A stretch of DNA of 64,000 bases from NCBI GenBank assembly GCA_006384855.1, contig VCJN01002412.1, positions 105,787 to 169,786 of the forward strand. Direction: 5' to 3'. The position numbers were made by a program, and so were the translations under genes. Source of the stretch: Tetraselmis striata (taxonomy: Eukaryota; Chlorophyta; Chlorodendrophyceae; Chlorodendrales; Chlorodendraceae). The notes beneath the pieces are model-generated. The model was not told where the DNA came from. It saw only the letters and a program-made list of their open reading frames with translations, and made no database searches. Within the stretch, counting starts at the first letter, position 1. The number at the start of each line of letters is the position of its first letter. Below are positions 16,695 through 27,931 of this stretch, in pieces.

Positions 16695-18343
16695 CATTTC
16701 AAAGTTGAGTCTGGTTTTGCTAGTGTTGAGTGAACGGAGACAGCGGTGGATTGACGGAGAAGCGGTAGCGCCAGGTCTTGAAGTGGGCACCGGGAAGGCC
16801 ACCGCTGCGGAGTCTTGTTGGACTTGGAAGTGGCGGAGGGGCGCGATGTGACCGAAGAAGAACCACGCGCCAGGCGAAGGAAGGACGTTGGGATCGATGT
16901 AGTCCAGAACGACGTCGGAGTTAGTGGCCCAGCCGCCTTGGTAGCGAATGTGGGACAGTGGAGCTCCGATGGCGTTAGCAGCAGACGCTGCTCCCTTGCG
17001 AAGGCTGTGTGAGGTCCAGGAAGTGCCGGCGGAAGGGGCAGCACCGACAAGACGAACGGCTGCATAGAGCCAGTCCGACATTGTGGCGGCGGTTCAAGAA
17101 TCGGACTGCTCGCTCGGGGTGATCGCCCAGAAGTTAGTTTCAGCCAAGGAAACAGGAACCAGGGGGGGCAGACTGTACGTGGTCGACGAAGTGGTGCAGG
17201 AGACGCGCGATGCGGGGGTGCTCTGACACTGGAAGGAGCAGTACGCGCAGGGTCGCCGGGGCCTCGTCGACCAGCGCGGCCTTTCTCGCGGTACACCTGC
17301 ATGGTAATGTTGTAATCGTCGACATGCATATCCCGCACTCGGCAGGACACGCAAGTAAGTCCCCTGGCAAAGAACATGAAGTTGACAACCGAGGCCACGA
17401 GGGCTCAAAAGTTGTACTGATACTCTGGGATGGGGGCAGACATAATCAACTCTGCCTGCTCGACGAAGCTGTAAGCGATATCAGCCGGCAGAGGGACTCG
17501 CAAAGGGGCAGCCTCTAGCCGGCGTTGCCGTAGCATCAGCCCACGACAAGCTGCAGTAAGGTGCAGGCTGTCCTTGGCGATTGGGTTGAACTCGAATAAC
17601 GTGTTGATTACGGACGGTAGGGTTGCGACGACTTAGCCCCAATGTGCCCACGCTCACAAACAAAAGCAACGTACCGGACGACAGTAGCGATGGTCGCCTC
17701 CAGCGGGCTGGTGTTCTCCGAGTCGTGGCAGAACTCCGCGAACTGATGAGACAATTTGCCGGCGTAACTCTTGAGTGTATGAGCGGTGAGGGAGCTGGAG
17801 AGTAGATCGAGGGTCCGTTGTCCCAACTCGTGTGAGCCAAACGCACCATGCAGCCGAGACCGGAGTGAAGCAGCCCAAAGGGCAACAACTTCTGGCTCGT
17901 CAATTACATAAGTGCGGCGCTTGGCCGAGAGAGTAACAGAAGGTTGGCTCATGTTAGCAAAGTACTCGGTGGTAGCAGTCACTTAGGTTTTCGGCGGTTG
18001 GCCGGTAGTTGTTGGACGGGTTTGCCGCATCACCAATACGGGTTTGCGGGGCTAGGTTCAGGTAGGAGGGCCGCCCCGCGCGCCCTTCGCGCTCGTAGCG
18101 CATGTCACGCGCATGACGTACACGCGCGAAGCTTGGTCGTTGCGAACCGGTTGTAACACACAGTGTGACAACCGACTGACGCAGCGATGATATGGTATGG
18201 GAGGCGGTTTGTTGCGCCGTCATGCGCAGGTGTGCGGATGGTTGAGCCGCACTTGGCTGTAGCTGTAAGAAGCGCCGCACCGAGGAAGGTCTAAATGAAG
18301 TCTGTACGGAGGGGGGGGTATGGTCCCGACACAAGGCGTTCAT
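16689..18343 (-). pseudogene. Tyrosine recombinase of the element (frameshifted)
   Basis: DNA strand-exchange enzyme of DIRS-order elements, here inactivated. The coding signal runs through several frames: 18343-17954, 17982-17608, about 17608-17405 (ends in TGA), about 17398-17140, and 17081-16689. The N-terminal core-binding part includes RTLDLLSSSLTAHTLKSYAG. A first catalytic region reads FMFFARGLTCVSCRVRDM, with a candidate catalytic Arg. The catalytic C-terminal box contains HSLRKGAASAANAIG (the HxxR motif), YQGGWATNS (the H/W position) and VVLDYIDPN (candidate nucleophile Tyr). In the second copy the region before the core-binding domain is in one frame with it, so the intact protein probably had an N-terminal extension of about 110 residues. 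Confidence 0.8.
16696..16720 (-). repeat. Repeat B1 (25 bp) of the tyrosine-recombinase element
   Basis: Identical over 25 bp to 16375-16399 (both start ATTTCAAAGTTGAGTCTGG on the + strand). It overlaps the last codons of the recombinase frame. Confidence 0.85.
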
Positions 18344-18437
18344 CCCGTCGTTGAGCTGCTCAGGTTCGCCTCGCGGCGGTCACCAAAAGGTGGCCTCGCA
18401 AAGCGCCAGCAGCTCCGACGAAAGGCGCCCCACGCCG

Positions 18438-19332
18438 TCACTCGTGCTCACCTTCGCGGCCACGCCCGCGCCCGCCACCACGCCCACGTCCACGCCCTCG
18501 TCTTGCAGCCGCCGCCGCCACTCGAGCAGTAGCGGTTGCTTTTGCGTTGCTGGCAATTGTCGCCTTGAAGACGCGACGCTCGTAGTCCTTCATGAGGTCC
18601 CCAAAAATCGCAGAGCCTAGATGCTCAGAAGCGGGCTTAAAATGTTGGGCTCGCAGCACGCCCAGAACGCCTTGATCACCGTGCACACTCTTGACCTCGT
18701 TAAGCCTCCGTAGGAAGGTAAGGCCAAACGAAAACGAAACGCCTTGTCGATGGCTTCGATGTGATTCCGAGCACGCGCGAGGTAGGGGGTGAATTACTTG
18801 ATTTGCAGCAAGGACGTAGGTCATTAGCTTGTCGAGAGCTACGAAAAGCGCGGCCATGTGGGCGCCGAAATACGACATCGAAAGATACTCCTCCTGAGCC
18901 GGCGGACGCCGGTCATCTTGCTTGAGGCACTCGTTCGTTAGGTCGGTGCTCAAGGGGGAAGAGTCTAGGCACTCGGCTTACCGGTCGAACGGCCTTGTAA
19001 CTCGGCATGGTAACGGACTCTGCTCGTTGCGACGGCTATGGCACCGCGAGGTAGTCGTCCTCGTCACTCACGGATTTTGCTCCAACACGGCCGCTCTGGG
19101 ATGGCTCTAGGAAGTCGGGGCGCACTGCAGCTCCCGCGCCGCATGCCGGCTGTCCCGCGATGCGCTACCCGGAGACGAAACCATGTTCCCCACAACCACC
19201 AACAACACGGTCACGAGCCGTCAACTGAGCCAACAATGTTGCAATCTCGCGCAGCAATGTAGAATGGGCCTTCACGTGTGCTTGTAGTGATTCGAGCGTC
19301 GGCTCAACGACGGGTTCTTCTCCATCTGACAT
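18438..19332 (-). pseudogene. Gag-like ORF of the tyrosine-recombinase element (broken)
   Basis: It starts at ATG 19332 with an acidic, leucine-rich helical segment (residues ESLQAHVKAHSTLLREIATL), stops at 19165, and resumes in another frame at 18953-18438. The C-terminal part has a helical core (FLRRLNEVKSVHGDQGVLGV, then EHLGSAIFGDLMKDYERRVF) and an Arg-Gly-rich tail (RGRGRGRGGGRGRGREGE) likely to bind nucleic acid. No zinc knuckle is seen. The same core and RG tail recur at 42600-42895. A gag-like role is inferred from its position upstream of the recombinase and from the RG tail. Confidence 0.6.
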
Positions 19333-19440
19333 GGTAACGCACGGACGTATGGATGAGAATATCACACACGGGTGGCGAGCCGGGTGTGGTCTTGAACAAC
19401 CTGGGGTAACCTTGCAACAGGTTACGAGACAGTTTGAACA

Positions 19441-19612
19441 TCGCTGCGTGTAACGCAGCGAGAACTGGAAGATGGCAGGCTCAGCTGTTATGTCTACTCG
19501 TGCTGCACCCCAAAAAGGGCGCAACGACAGGTGCCTAGTTCCCGTACCACTGAGCAGCACTGTAGCCGAAAAGCGGTTAGGGAAAGGGAGGAAACCCCAT
19601 AAACAATTTTAT
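19441..19612 (-). repeat. Repeat A1 of the tyrosine-recombinase element
   Basis: About 170 bp, strongly similar in the same orientation to 16493-16694. Shared blocks include CGCTGCGTGTAACGCAGCGA at the inner end and long identical stretches around 19520-19577. The outer end (19578-19612) is more diverged. Confidence 0.85.
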
Positions 19613-20066
19613 AATATTACTGTTCGATAATTGCGAGGCCGCGTTCGATTTATTTTTAGAGGACGACCTCGAAATAAGGATAGTCGCTACTCTGTAGGTA
19701 TCTGTACCCTGTAATCCTTAGGAGATACAGGTACCCACGGAGCGCGGGCGGAAGCCGTATGGCACGGGGTACCAGTACGGGTACCTGGGAAGGAGTAATC
19801 CTGATCCCCACAGGGGATACTAGGGATCCGCCTGATGCTGATCAGGCGACGGCATCAGCGCAACGAACGAGTGAAGCAGCGGCGCTCTGCCGCTCTGACT
19901 TTCTACTGAGACATTGCCACTTTTTACTCTACTGTCCAGCGCGATTTTGAGGTTGACGGCCAACGCTCGAGCACAGACCTTCAGGTTGCGCGTGTTTGTG
20001 CAAGATCTCACTGGAGGAACATTCTGACGTCGTCCCCGCGTTGGTCGACACTGCAAGCAAACCGCT
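19613..20066. other. Intergenic region upstream of the GT29 gene
   Basis: The presumed promoter region of the gene starting at 20067. GTAC-rich motifs cluster at about 19695-19790. No gene is recognised. Confidence 0.4.
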
Positions 20067-20844
20067 ATGCGGGCGAAGCTCGCGCCGGTGCTCATCGTCG
20101 CCGCCTTCGTCGCTCTCCTCCCACCGCAAAGCGAGTCGGTGTTGAGACGTGGGCCGAGGCTGGGACTTTCCAAGCCCTCAGGCAGGCAGGCCGCGTATCG
20201 GCCGGTTAAGCCCCTCCCGCCGAGACCCATCGAGCGGGGCATGGCGCGGCGAGGGTGGCGAGCCGGCGGGCATGTCCCGCCTCCCGGGCCGAAGCAGGCC
20301 CGTCATTCCGAGGCGATTACCTCCTCATCACTGTCGGCAAGAGGTGCATCATGGGCGTTAGCTGCTACCACAGCGCGTGAGAAATCCATCCCGGACGTCT
20401 GTTTAACCCCGCCTCCCCAGTGGGCGTCTGGTGCTGCGCTGCCGTGGCCGCAACACGGCGGAGCTGACAACGCGGCGTCCGGGAGGCGCCGCCTGTTAGT
20501 GGGGGGCTCCAACAAGTGGCGCCCACAGACATTCCAGGAGCCGGCGGAATCCAGCGTGGAGGCAAGACATGTGAGTGCCCCCCCCCCCCACCCTTCTGGC
20601 GTCCCCGTAACTGCGTTTCTCTCGACGCGTCACAGCACGGCGCCGCACCACCGCTTCCTTATTATAAGATGTCAGGTTCAACGTCGCCGAGCAATGATCT
20701 ATGATCGCATGCGCAAACATGCTGACGCTCGCAGATCGCAGAGTAGAGGCTGCCTGACCCGAAAGGCTTGCGTGAAGAGAAGGCATGCGCTCTGTCAGCT
20801 CTGTCGCTCGACTAGAGAGAGGCAGGCAAACACAAACACAAACA

Positions 20845-20915
<71 letters not shown>

Positions 20916-23092
20916 CTTTCAGTGATTTTTGAGCCATGTAGGTGCATGATCATAGCTCTAAATAATTATATAACTACATGATTCCGTGGTCGCTCATTGA
21001 GTTTCTATATCTGCTTGAGCCAGCATTATGCCTCGTTCCATCCTACCAGGCAGTTGAGCAGCTGCAGCAGGGCCTGGGTCGTCGTGGCCGGCGCGTAGCG
21101 CCAACAGGATGGAACCGTATCTTCTCACCTGCGGCAACTCGGCATTCTCTCGGCTCCTGTGCCGTTGTGGGACTATCCAGACGGCTGGTAGGGAGCTGCT
21201 TGGTACGTACGGAGCCCGATACATCGCTCCCTGCCCTCTCAGCCCCGTGCACCCCCCCTCCCACACACACACACACACACACCGGTTGCACCACTTCATA
21301 GCTTGATGTCACTATTTTATATACGGTACGCTTTTATTTATAGGATTCCTAAAGCATCGAGCGGCTAACTTGCATGGGAACGCAGGGACGCGCCATCGAT
21401 GCGCATGACACCGTGTTTCGCTTCGGAGGGGCGCCCGTGAAAGGTTGGGAGGTGGATGTGGGAACTCGCAAATCGGTTCAGCTGGTGCGCCGGCCATCTG
21501 GATCCAAGTGAGCCTCTAGCTTCCTTATGTCGTCCCGTGACAGACCCTCGCAGCTGGGCTGCGCCGCCCTCACTTCACCCTGGCAACCATCACTGGGCAC
21601 AGGTGTAAAGACATTGACCACGATGTTTGGTTCAAGGGAAGCAACACGGGCTTTTCCAATGCTTCCGCAGCGGACACGCGGCGCCCCGAGAGCTTTTACC
21701 TCATGCTAGGCGGTGAGCCCCTGCCAACTGCGTCCAGCCTTTCACGTCGTTCCTTTCCCCGCCAATTTTGAAGCGGCCTTACCAAGCCAGGCCGGTAACC
21801 ATGGCTCACTCTCTGGTTGGCTCCTGATGTGCAGAGAGTGCAGACAAGTGCCCGGAAAGGGAGCGGATCAGCTCATTCAAGGGCACGCCTGTCAGGTGTC
21901 AGTGCTACCTTTCCCATCCTTTATACATTTCCTTTTTTCCACGAGATCGGCTCAAACATTTACACAGGTCTTGCGGCAGGATATAATCCGTGATGCGTTA
22001 TGTAAAGGAAACGATAAGTCACTACCAGGGTCACTGACAACTGCGTGCTGCAGCCAGGTTTTGAACTTGTGCAACGGAGTACGTAGGCATTCACTATTAG
22101 GCCAGCCACAAATATGCGGTAATGTGTATAACTTCTGGACCCCGAGCTCATATATGAGTTGCAACAGATTGAACTGTATGAAGGATGTCATGCCTATATT
22201 GTGTATTTTTGTTTATCAGAACAATGTCTGCAAGAGACTCACTGGCGATCTACCAGCGGCGGCTGAAAACGTACATCACGTCATGCTGCTGTATGTTATA
22301 GAGAGCGGGCGCAATCTATGTATATAATCTAGCAGTTTATGTGACATGCGCCCTAGCTGTGCAAGCGTGGTGGGGTGCTGTTGGTAATCAATGTATGCCA
22401 GCGACGGCAACCAATATCGATTGTCATTCAGGAGTGTTATTGTGGCGTGACTTTTACGATTGATGGCTGTTTTGGAAGGTGTCAAATACTACTGACGCAA
22501 TTCTGACCCCTGTGACATGTGAATACGAACATAGGTACCTCAACATGTACAAGGAGCTTGTAGTTATGAACTCAGACAAACTATACTCTGAGTTCTCCAG
22601 GATGCCCGCTGCGCAGGACAGTGATGGCAAGAAGAACGGCAAGGTGAAGCTGCCTTATAGGCATCGCGAATAATACTTGGCACTATGTCTTCCCCGGATG
22701 CCATGATGGTGTCGCGTGTTTTGGATACAATGGACGGTTTTCCTGTTTGGCTTTCTGATTCATGTGGGTCAACGGCGCAGGGCACAGGTGGCTTCAACCT
22801 CGTACTTGCACTGCTCATTTCACAAGCGTGCAGGCGGGTCGACCTATATGGGTTTGGCAAAGGCGAGGTAGGCCGCCCTCAGAAGAAAGCTGATTGTCTC
22901 CTTGTAGCAGTTGCATTTGTCACTACACTGTCACAGGGGAGCCGCTGTTGTAGCAGTCATTGTGACTCTCGATATGCACTGTCTTTCTCAAGTGGTCAGG
23001 AAGATCATTATTATGAATATCTTAATTATCTCGAATTGGGATTTACTTCCATTCTGACCACCCGAATTCGTTTTGCAGTTGTGAAAAGTTAA
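20067..23092 (+). CDS. Sialyltransferase-like glycosyltransferase (family GT29), 8 exons
   Basis: A Golgi-type glycosyltransferase of the sialyltransferase fold; donor and acceptor sugars are unknown. Predicted exons are 20067-20570, 21050-21202, 21386-21507, 21603-21712, 21835-21895, 22535-22643, 22781-22867 and 23000-23092. Every intron phase matches, giving 412 residues. The N-terminus has a signal-anchor-like stretch (KLAPVLIVAAFVALL), followed by a Pro/Arg-rich stem. The large sialylmotif spans exons 2-3: GSCAVVGLSRRLVGS, then AIDAHDTVFRFGGAP and WEVDVGTRKS. The small sialylmotif is in exon 7 (GTGGFNLVLALL, then RRVDLYGFG). Exon 8 supplies motif III and the VS-like region (DHYYEYLNYLE). 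This motif order is diagnostic of GT29. Intron 1 holds a CA microsatellite. Algal and plant GT29 members usually have unproven sialic-acid use, so I name only the family. Confidence 0.88.
20829..20907. repeat. CA microsatellite in GT29 intron 1
   Basis: An imperfect start (CACAAACACAAACA) followed by about 30 CA units. It creates a spurious Val-Cys open frame on the minus strand. A shorter CA run lies at about 21261-21282 in intron 2. Confidence 0.95.
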
Positions 23093-26000
23093 CACAAGCA
23101 TAATTTGGCTCCGGTAATGTGGTGCGTCACACTCATCTAAATTTCTTATAACGCAGAACTTTTTACAAACGCGTTGTGCAGTGCTCAACGTTTTGCCCTC
23201 GCGGCATGCAGCTCTGGAACGTGTCCCACAACGCCCCTACAGAATCCACGAACCCGCATGAAACCACGAACCCCACGAATCGTACTAGTTGACTGAAATG
23301 CCATCAACGAAGCAGCAATTGCTAGCTCGCCTAAAGAAACAAGTGCAGATTTACTGCTCTATATACTAACATTAAATGCAAGATTTGTATTTGATGCTTT
23401 TATCTGTATGCTGATCTTTGCTCTATTGTTATGCAAATGCTTATCAGGGATTGTCCTCATAAGCAGTATCATAGGCAGTATCATAACACTGCGGTGCAGC
23501 GTAACTATCCCTCCGCAACTTATTCTAGAGGCGCTTCCTTGCTGAACTCAGATTATACACGCTACATGCTCCAGAAGTCGTCGCGCGTCATGTCCATTAA
23601 TTCCAGGTTTTTCTACACGGCTCTGCTGTTATATAGTCATCCCTATCGCCCAGCAACAGGCGAGCCGGTGAACAGCAGGAGACGGCCGTGAATACAACAT
23701 TATAAAAATAATCGTGCCCGCGACTATATATGCCCCAAAACCACAAATTGCGCACCATTATGTTCAATGAATGCTCCATGCACCCAGCCATCAGGTTCTA
23801 TCAACTGGAGGTAAAATTGCATAGCATGGGCATTGTATTATTCACAAACACCTAACAAGGCGCTTTTCAGAGTCAGGGCTTTCTACAAAATCAGCAGAGC
23901 GGGTGTTAGGGAATGACAAAGTGCGTCATGTCCCGGGGCGGGAAAGAAAAGTGTCATAATATTCCCTGGACGGAGAACTTGATTGGTTCATCACCCAATG
24001 CTGGATTGATGGGGCGCTACGCTCACGTGCAGTAATATTGCCTGTCTTATCCACCATCCATTTTCCTTTAAGATCTCTCGGCCTATCTCTTGCCTGCACA
24101 GGACGCCGCTAAAAAAGAGAAGGCGGGGGAGGTGGTCATTTCAGCTAAGGCTCTTTGAGCCCTCCTTTTGGATGACACTCAATCGCCATATTGAGCCAAT
24201 CATCTACTCATGTAACACAATTATTAATTAGTAGCGCTCTGTGGAAATGATTACATTTAACCTCAGCACACACACCAGTAAGCTACAGGTTCTATGGCTG
24301 ACCGTCTGATTTGTTGTAACGAGAATGCCGCGCAAACGTAATGGCGGCTGGTCTCGCGTTGCAGCGGCGCATCCTTTGAGAGTCTGAAGAATATATTGAA
24401 AATAAACAATCGCTGGGCAAGACCACAATATTTAGGACAGCCTGGTCGGAGCAGTACCACCATACAATATACATAGCGGCACAAGTGGTATAATTCTAAA
24501 CATAAGCGAGTACGCACGCATCGTTAGACAGCCACATGGCACGAAACTGCAAGGCAGCCGGAGTAGACTCATACGAGCGCGACACAATGTAGTCACATGT
24601 CTACCTGACACAACAATACGCTATGCTGCCGCGCAGCGCAAGGGCGGCTTCTAGGCCATAATTACTACTGGTACACGCTGTACCAGGTGCTACCACCACA
24701 ATACTTATCATGTGATACTGTAGTGTCATCCGATTACAAGCGCACATCTAAGCAACATCTGCATGGTGTAGTACCGTCACAGCAAAACATTTTGCCGGTG
24801 CATTGTGCAAGCAGCAGCACAGCTCGTGCAGCACAGTTATTCTTTGCGGTGCCATGCTCTTGTTGTATTTGTCATTGTGTGTGTGTTTGTGCAAGCCTTG
24901 TATGAAAGCACTGAGAGAACTGACGCGATGCAGGGTGGGCATTACTTTTTCCATGAGCGATTCTCCACCAAGCCAACAACCGAGACACGACGAGGTATGA
25001 AACATGTACATAATGTAGGCATGGAGAACTGGCTGTTGCGGCGAGCAATGGCAGCCGGCCTGCTATGCATATACGACAAACACGATTTGTCGTATGGTGC
25101 CTCCTGTGAGTAGCTCCATGGTTTACATGACAGCACTTTGGCTCCAGCGGGGAACTTGTTGTTCCGTGGTGCCCTTTTGCTGTGACAGCTCATGGGCTGT
25201 AATATCAACCGACCCCCCCCCCCCCCCCCCCCCTCAGGACAGCCAGCCCCCGTCTTTAATGGCTGCCCCATATCGCCTTTGTCATTCTACATCCCGGGAC
25301 CCTGGTAACATGGTGCCGCTTGCATGCCGCCGTGATGGCCCCGGTCCGGTTCTTCACCTAGCTGCACTATCCGAGCTCGCCACCATCCCGACTGCCAGGT
25401 TTACAGTCTATCAACATCACCATCAGGTTTATTCTCGCATTGCACTGTGTTATGGGCCGCTTTATACAAGGAACAGAACCCATATCATGAAATTACATGA
25501 TTTTCAATGTAAAAAACACCTGCAAAGATCTTCACCCGCGCAATCGGCCATATATTTCACACCGGGCGCCACGCGCTCGTTGGTATTATCCCCAGCACTG
25601 GGCAACCCGTATTCTGCACAGATCGGCCAGGCTGTCCATCCGCCAGGCTCGCGAAGAGCAGCCTCTAGCGGCTGATCGAGCACCCTGAGCTTTGCGGCTG
25701 ACGGAGGCCCCTCGTCGCGCACGTTAGTTGATCGCGCTGCTAGGTGTATGGCTTCCACTGCTGCGGAGCCAGAGCGAGAGTTGATGCGGACTGATTGGCA
25801 CGAATGCGTGTGCCGCAGGTTGTGGTTCACCGTCTAGATAGCCAGGCAGATCATACCCTGAATGCGAAATATATCACGCGCTGAATGTGGAATGTACCGA
25901 TTCTTTATCCGAGGGCTAGTCATTGTGCATGCTTGCTTATTGCCATTAATGTTTGCGTAATGTGGATATAAGTTGTAAATTTGAAATTCGCAACAACTTT

Positions 26001-26405
26001 ATTCATGCCAGTCATCCAACTACACAGGCCAGCTGCCGGACGGCCCGGTTGAATGAACCTGCATAGGGTCTGCCGTAGCCCGTAGAATGCAGCCCTCTGA
26101 AGGCCAGTACAAGGTGTAGTATGGTATGGCTTTTGCTTTTTCTGTTGTGTATTTCCACCAAGAACCACGGCAGGGCCTCCTCGGCCTCGATGTTTTCTTG
26201 GCGTCCACAGGTCACTTGGTTGGATGATCCGGACTGGTAGTTGCCTTCCGACCACGGCTCTCTTGACCGCCCCTTGGTGCTTTGTGTGGTTCTCCCTTGG
26301 TTACTGGTTTCATTGTGTTTGTAGCAACGGTATTTCCATGGTGTGTTGCCATTTTAGCGGATGTAGTCATCACAACGGCTGGACTAACGTTATGGAGGCT
26401 GTCTG
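23093..26405. other. Long intergenic stretch, no gene recognised
   Basis: It is AT-rich and no coding signal with splice context was found. A 21-base poly(C) run is at 25213-25233. Opposed open frames at 25497-25830 overlap on both strands without motifs. Part of the right side (25985-26120) is a dispersed repeat also found at 37.6 kb. 26121-26405 should include the 3' UTR of the RNase T2 gene. Confidence 0.5.
25985..26120 (-). repeat. Dispersed repeat, copy 1
   Basis: About 135 bp similar to 37550-37678 in the same orientation. Both contain the shared core ATGCAGCCCTCTGAAGGCCA, and matching words run back through TCCAACTACACA. The minus-strand frame is conserved despite substitutions (YGLRQTLCRFIQPGR here, YGLRPTLCRLMQPGR in copy 2). 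Confidence 0.75.
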
Positions 26406-27931
26406 TCAAGAAGCATTGCGCACATCCACCGGCGCCGCGTACTTGTCGAGACGTACAGGCTTTGCCCTATTGCAGGGCGCAAAGTTTCCGTAGGGCTGCT
26501 TCGCAGCGCATGCCCGCGGGCGCACCGGCACAGTCCATCGGCCTGGGGTCATGTCCCAGCAGGTCCGGATGGCGAGCAGACGGTTGAGCGCATCTCCAGC
26601 GTTGCACCATACTTGCACACGTTGGGGATATATCTCTTGGATGTTGGCTACGCTGGGCGCATGCCTGGAGGCTGCCCATGCATCCATCGCAGCAGTGGCG
26701 TTGCCAACAAGGTCGGCCACCTGAAAGGTCAAGTCGAAGTAGTCCGCGGCCATACGGGTGAGGCTGCGAAGAGGGCCGCCGTCAGGCCACAGACCAAGGC
26801 AGTAGCCGTGCTTCTGCCACTCGTGGTTGGCTAAGCCGCAGAGCGATGCGTATCCATTGCGCACAGCGGGATCCAGCCGGCGGACGTCCATGCTCTCCGC
26901 ACTGAGGCGGTGCCCCTGTGGGAAAGTGGTGGTGTACTCCACGGGCTCCAGCGGCAGATTGAGCGATCCGGTGGACGCAGGACCCGAGCAACAGGCCGGA
27001 TAGCCGTCCACGTAGTTTGGCCAGAGGCCGTGCACTGTTAGGGTATTTGCAACACGCTGCATCAGGCACCTGGCGCAGCGTGGGAGCAGAGCGTGCTTGG
27101 AGTCATATGGCATTGGTCTGTGCACTGGAGAACAGGCAACTAAACACCGACCCATTTATAAGGCATCGATAAGCTCAGTCGAGGAGATACAGCAATATCC
27201 GTACTGGACAGTGATGCCTCTAAATCACCTGGTCCTTTTCTAAGTTCTCTCGCCCCCCCCCCCCCCCCCCCCCAGCCTGGAGCAGAGGGCCGCTATCCGC
27301 GAGGCGAATAAGGTTTGCACACTGCGTAAAGGGGTTATGAGAGTTGCACGCGCAGATCTTCGCGGCTGCGACACCTAGCGCTACCCCTGGTGACACTGAT
27401 CCCAGCGAGTCGTACGCTCGGATTCGCTGGGCGATCCGCGACTCCTGCCTGCCCGGGACACTGTACCGCGTCGCCCGCGTAGTGCACCGAACGGCCTACC
27501 GGAGAGTCAGGCGAATAGGTTGTCGACTATCCTTCCGACGATGGAGGGCCGCGCAGTCTGACAGCGATGGGTGGTAACGCGCAGCGTGTGGAGATTTATA
27601 AGGGGGAGAGAGGGTCTCACTGCGTTCCAGCGGGGAAGCGCTGCACGGCGTGGTGAGACACTGTGGCATCCACGCCTGCCTCCAGCAGCCGGCAGTACTC
27701 TGGCACGAACAAGTGTTCCAGCAGCAGAAAGTCCCAATCGCGAGGTGCCGACGAGCGTCCCTGCGCTGGGCAAATGGCGACGCAGTGTCCGGAGCCATCA
27801 AAGCCACCCGGATAGTCTGCGCCGTCCGTCAACCTAATGGACCGCCCGTACAGGTAGGCGCCCTCGACCTCGCGAGAGACGGCGGTGGCCAGCAGGAACA
27901 TCAACAGCGCGGGCAGCAGCCGGAAGAGCAT
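26406..27931 (-). CDS. Secreted RNase T2 family ribonuclease, 2 exons
   Basis: An acid endoribonuclease that cleaves single-stranded RNA via 2',3'-cyclic phosphates, expected in the secretory route, vacuole or outside the cell. Exons 27931-27621 and 27069-26406 join in phase (donor GTGAGA, acceptor CCAG) to give about 324 residues. A clear signal peptide covers residues 1-25 (LLPALLMFLLATAVS). The first core strand reads WDFLLLEHLFVPEYCR. Active-site segment CAS I is TVHGLWPNY, with His117. CAS II is HEWQKHGYC at 186-194, with Glu187, Lys190 and His191. All catalytic residues of the family are present. Many Cys residues fit disulphide bonding. The C-terminal extension after about residue 290 is Arg/Ala-rich. 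The intron (27070-27620) contains a 21-base poly(C) run (27253-27273). Confidence 0.92.

Larger units (their letters stand above)
16375..19612 (-). mobile_element. Tyrosine-recombinase retroelement without reverse transcriptase (PAT/Ngaro-like split direct repeats)
   Basis: An element of about 3.2 kb. Read on the minus strand the order is repeat A1 (19612-19441), gag-like ORF, tyrosine-recombinase ORF, repeat B1 (16720-16696), repeat A2 (16694-16493) and repeat B2 (16399-16375). The A1...B1-A2-B2 layout is the split-direct-repeat architecture known from PAT and Ngaro members of the DIRS order. In those families a reverse transcriptase/RNase H ORF is expected, but only about 95 bp separate the gag-like ORF (ends 18438) from the start of the recombinase reading frame (18343). 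The ORFs are broken, so this copy is inactive. A second copy in the opposite orientation at 42.4-43.7 kb has the same gene order and spacing. Confidence 0.8.

Noticed and set aside
18320-18620. Plus-strand open frames over the gag-like ORF
   Set aside because: They are antisense to the RG-rich tail; the minus-strand frame is conserved between two element copies.
20496-20903. A Val-Cys-rich open frame on the minus strand
   Set aside because: It is translation of the CA microsatellite in the GT29 intron.
21713-22327. A 204-codon open frame on the + strand
   Set aside because: It lies across introns of the GT29 gene and does not carry the sialylmotifs; the spliced exons explain the coding signal better.
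25497-25830. Opposed open frames with conserved-looking ends
   Set aside because: Both strands are open at once with no motif. Nothing favours either.
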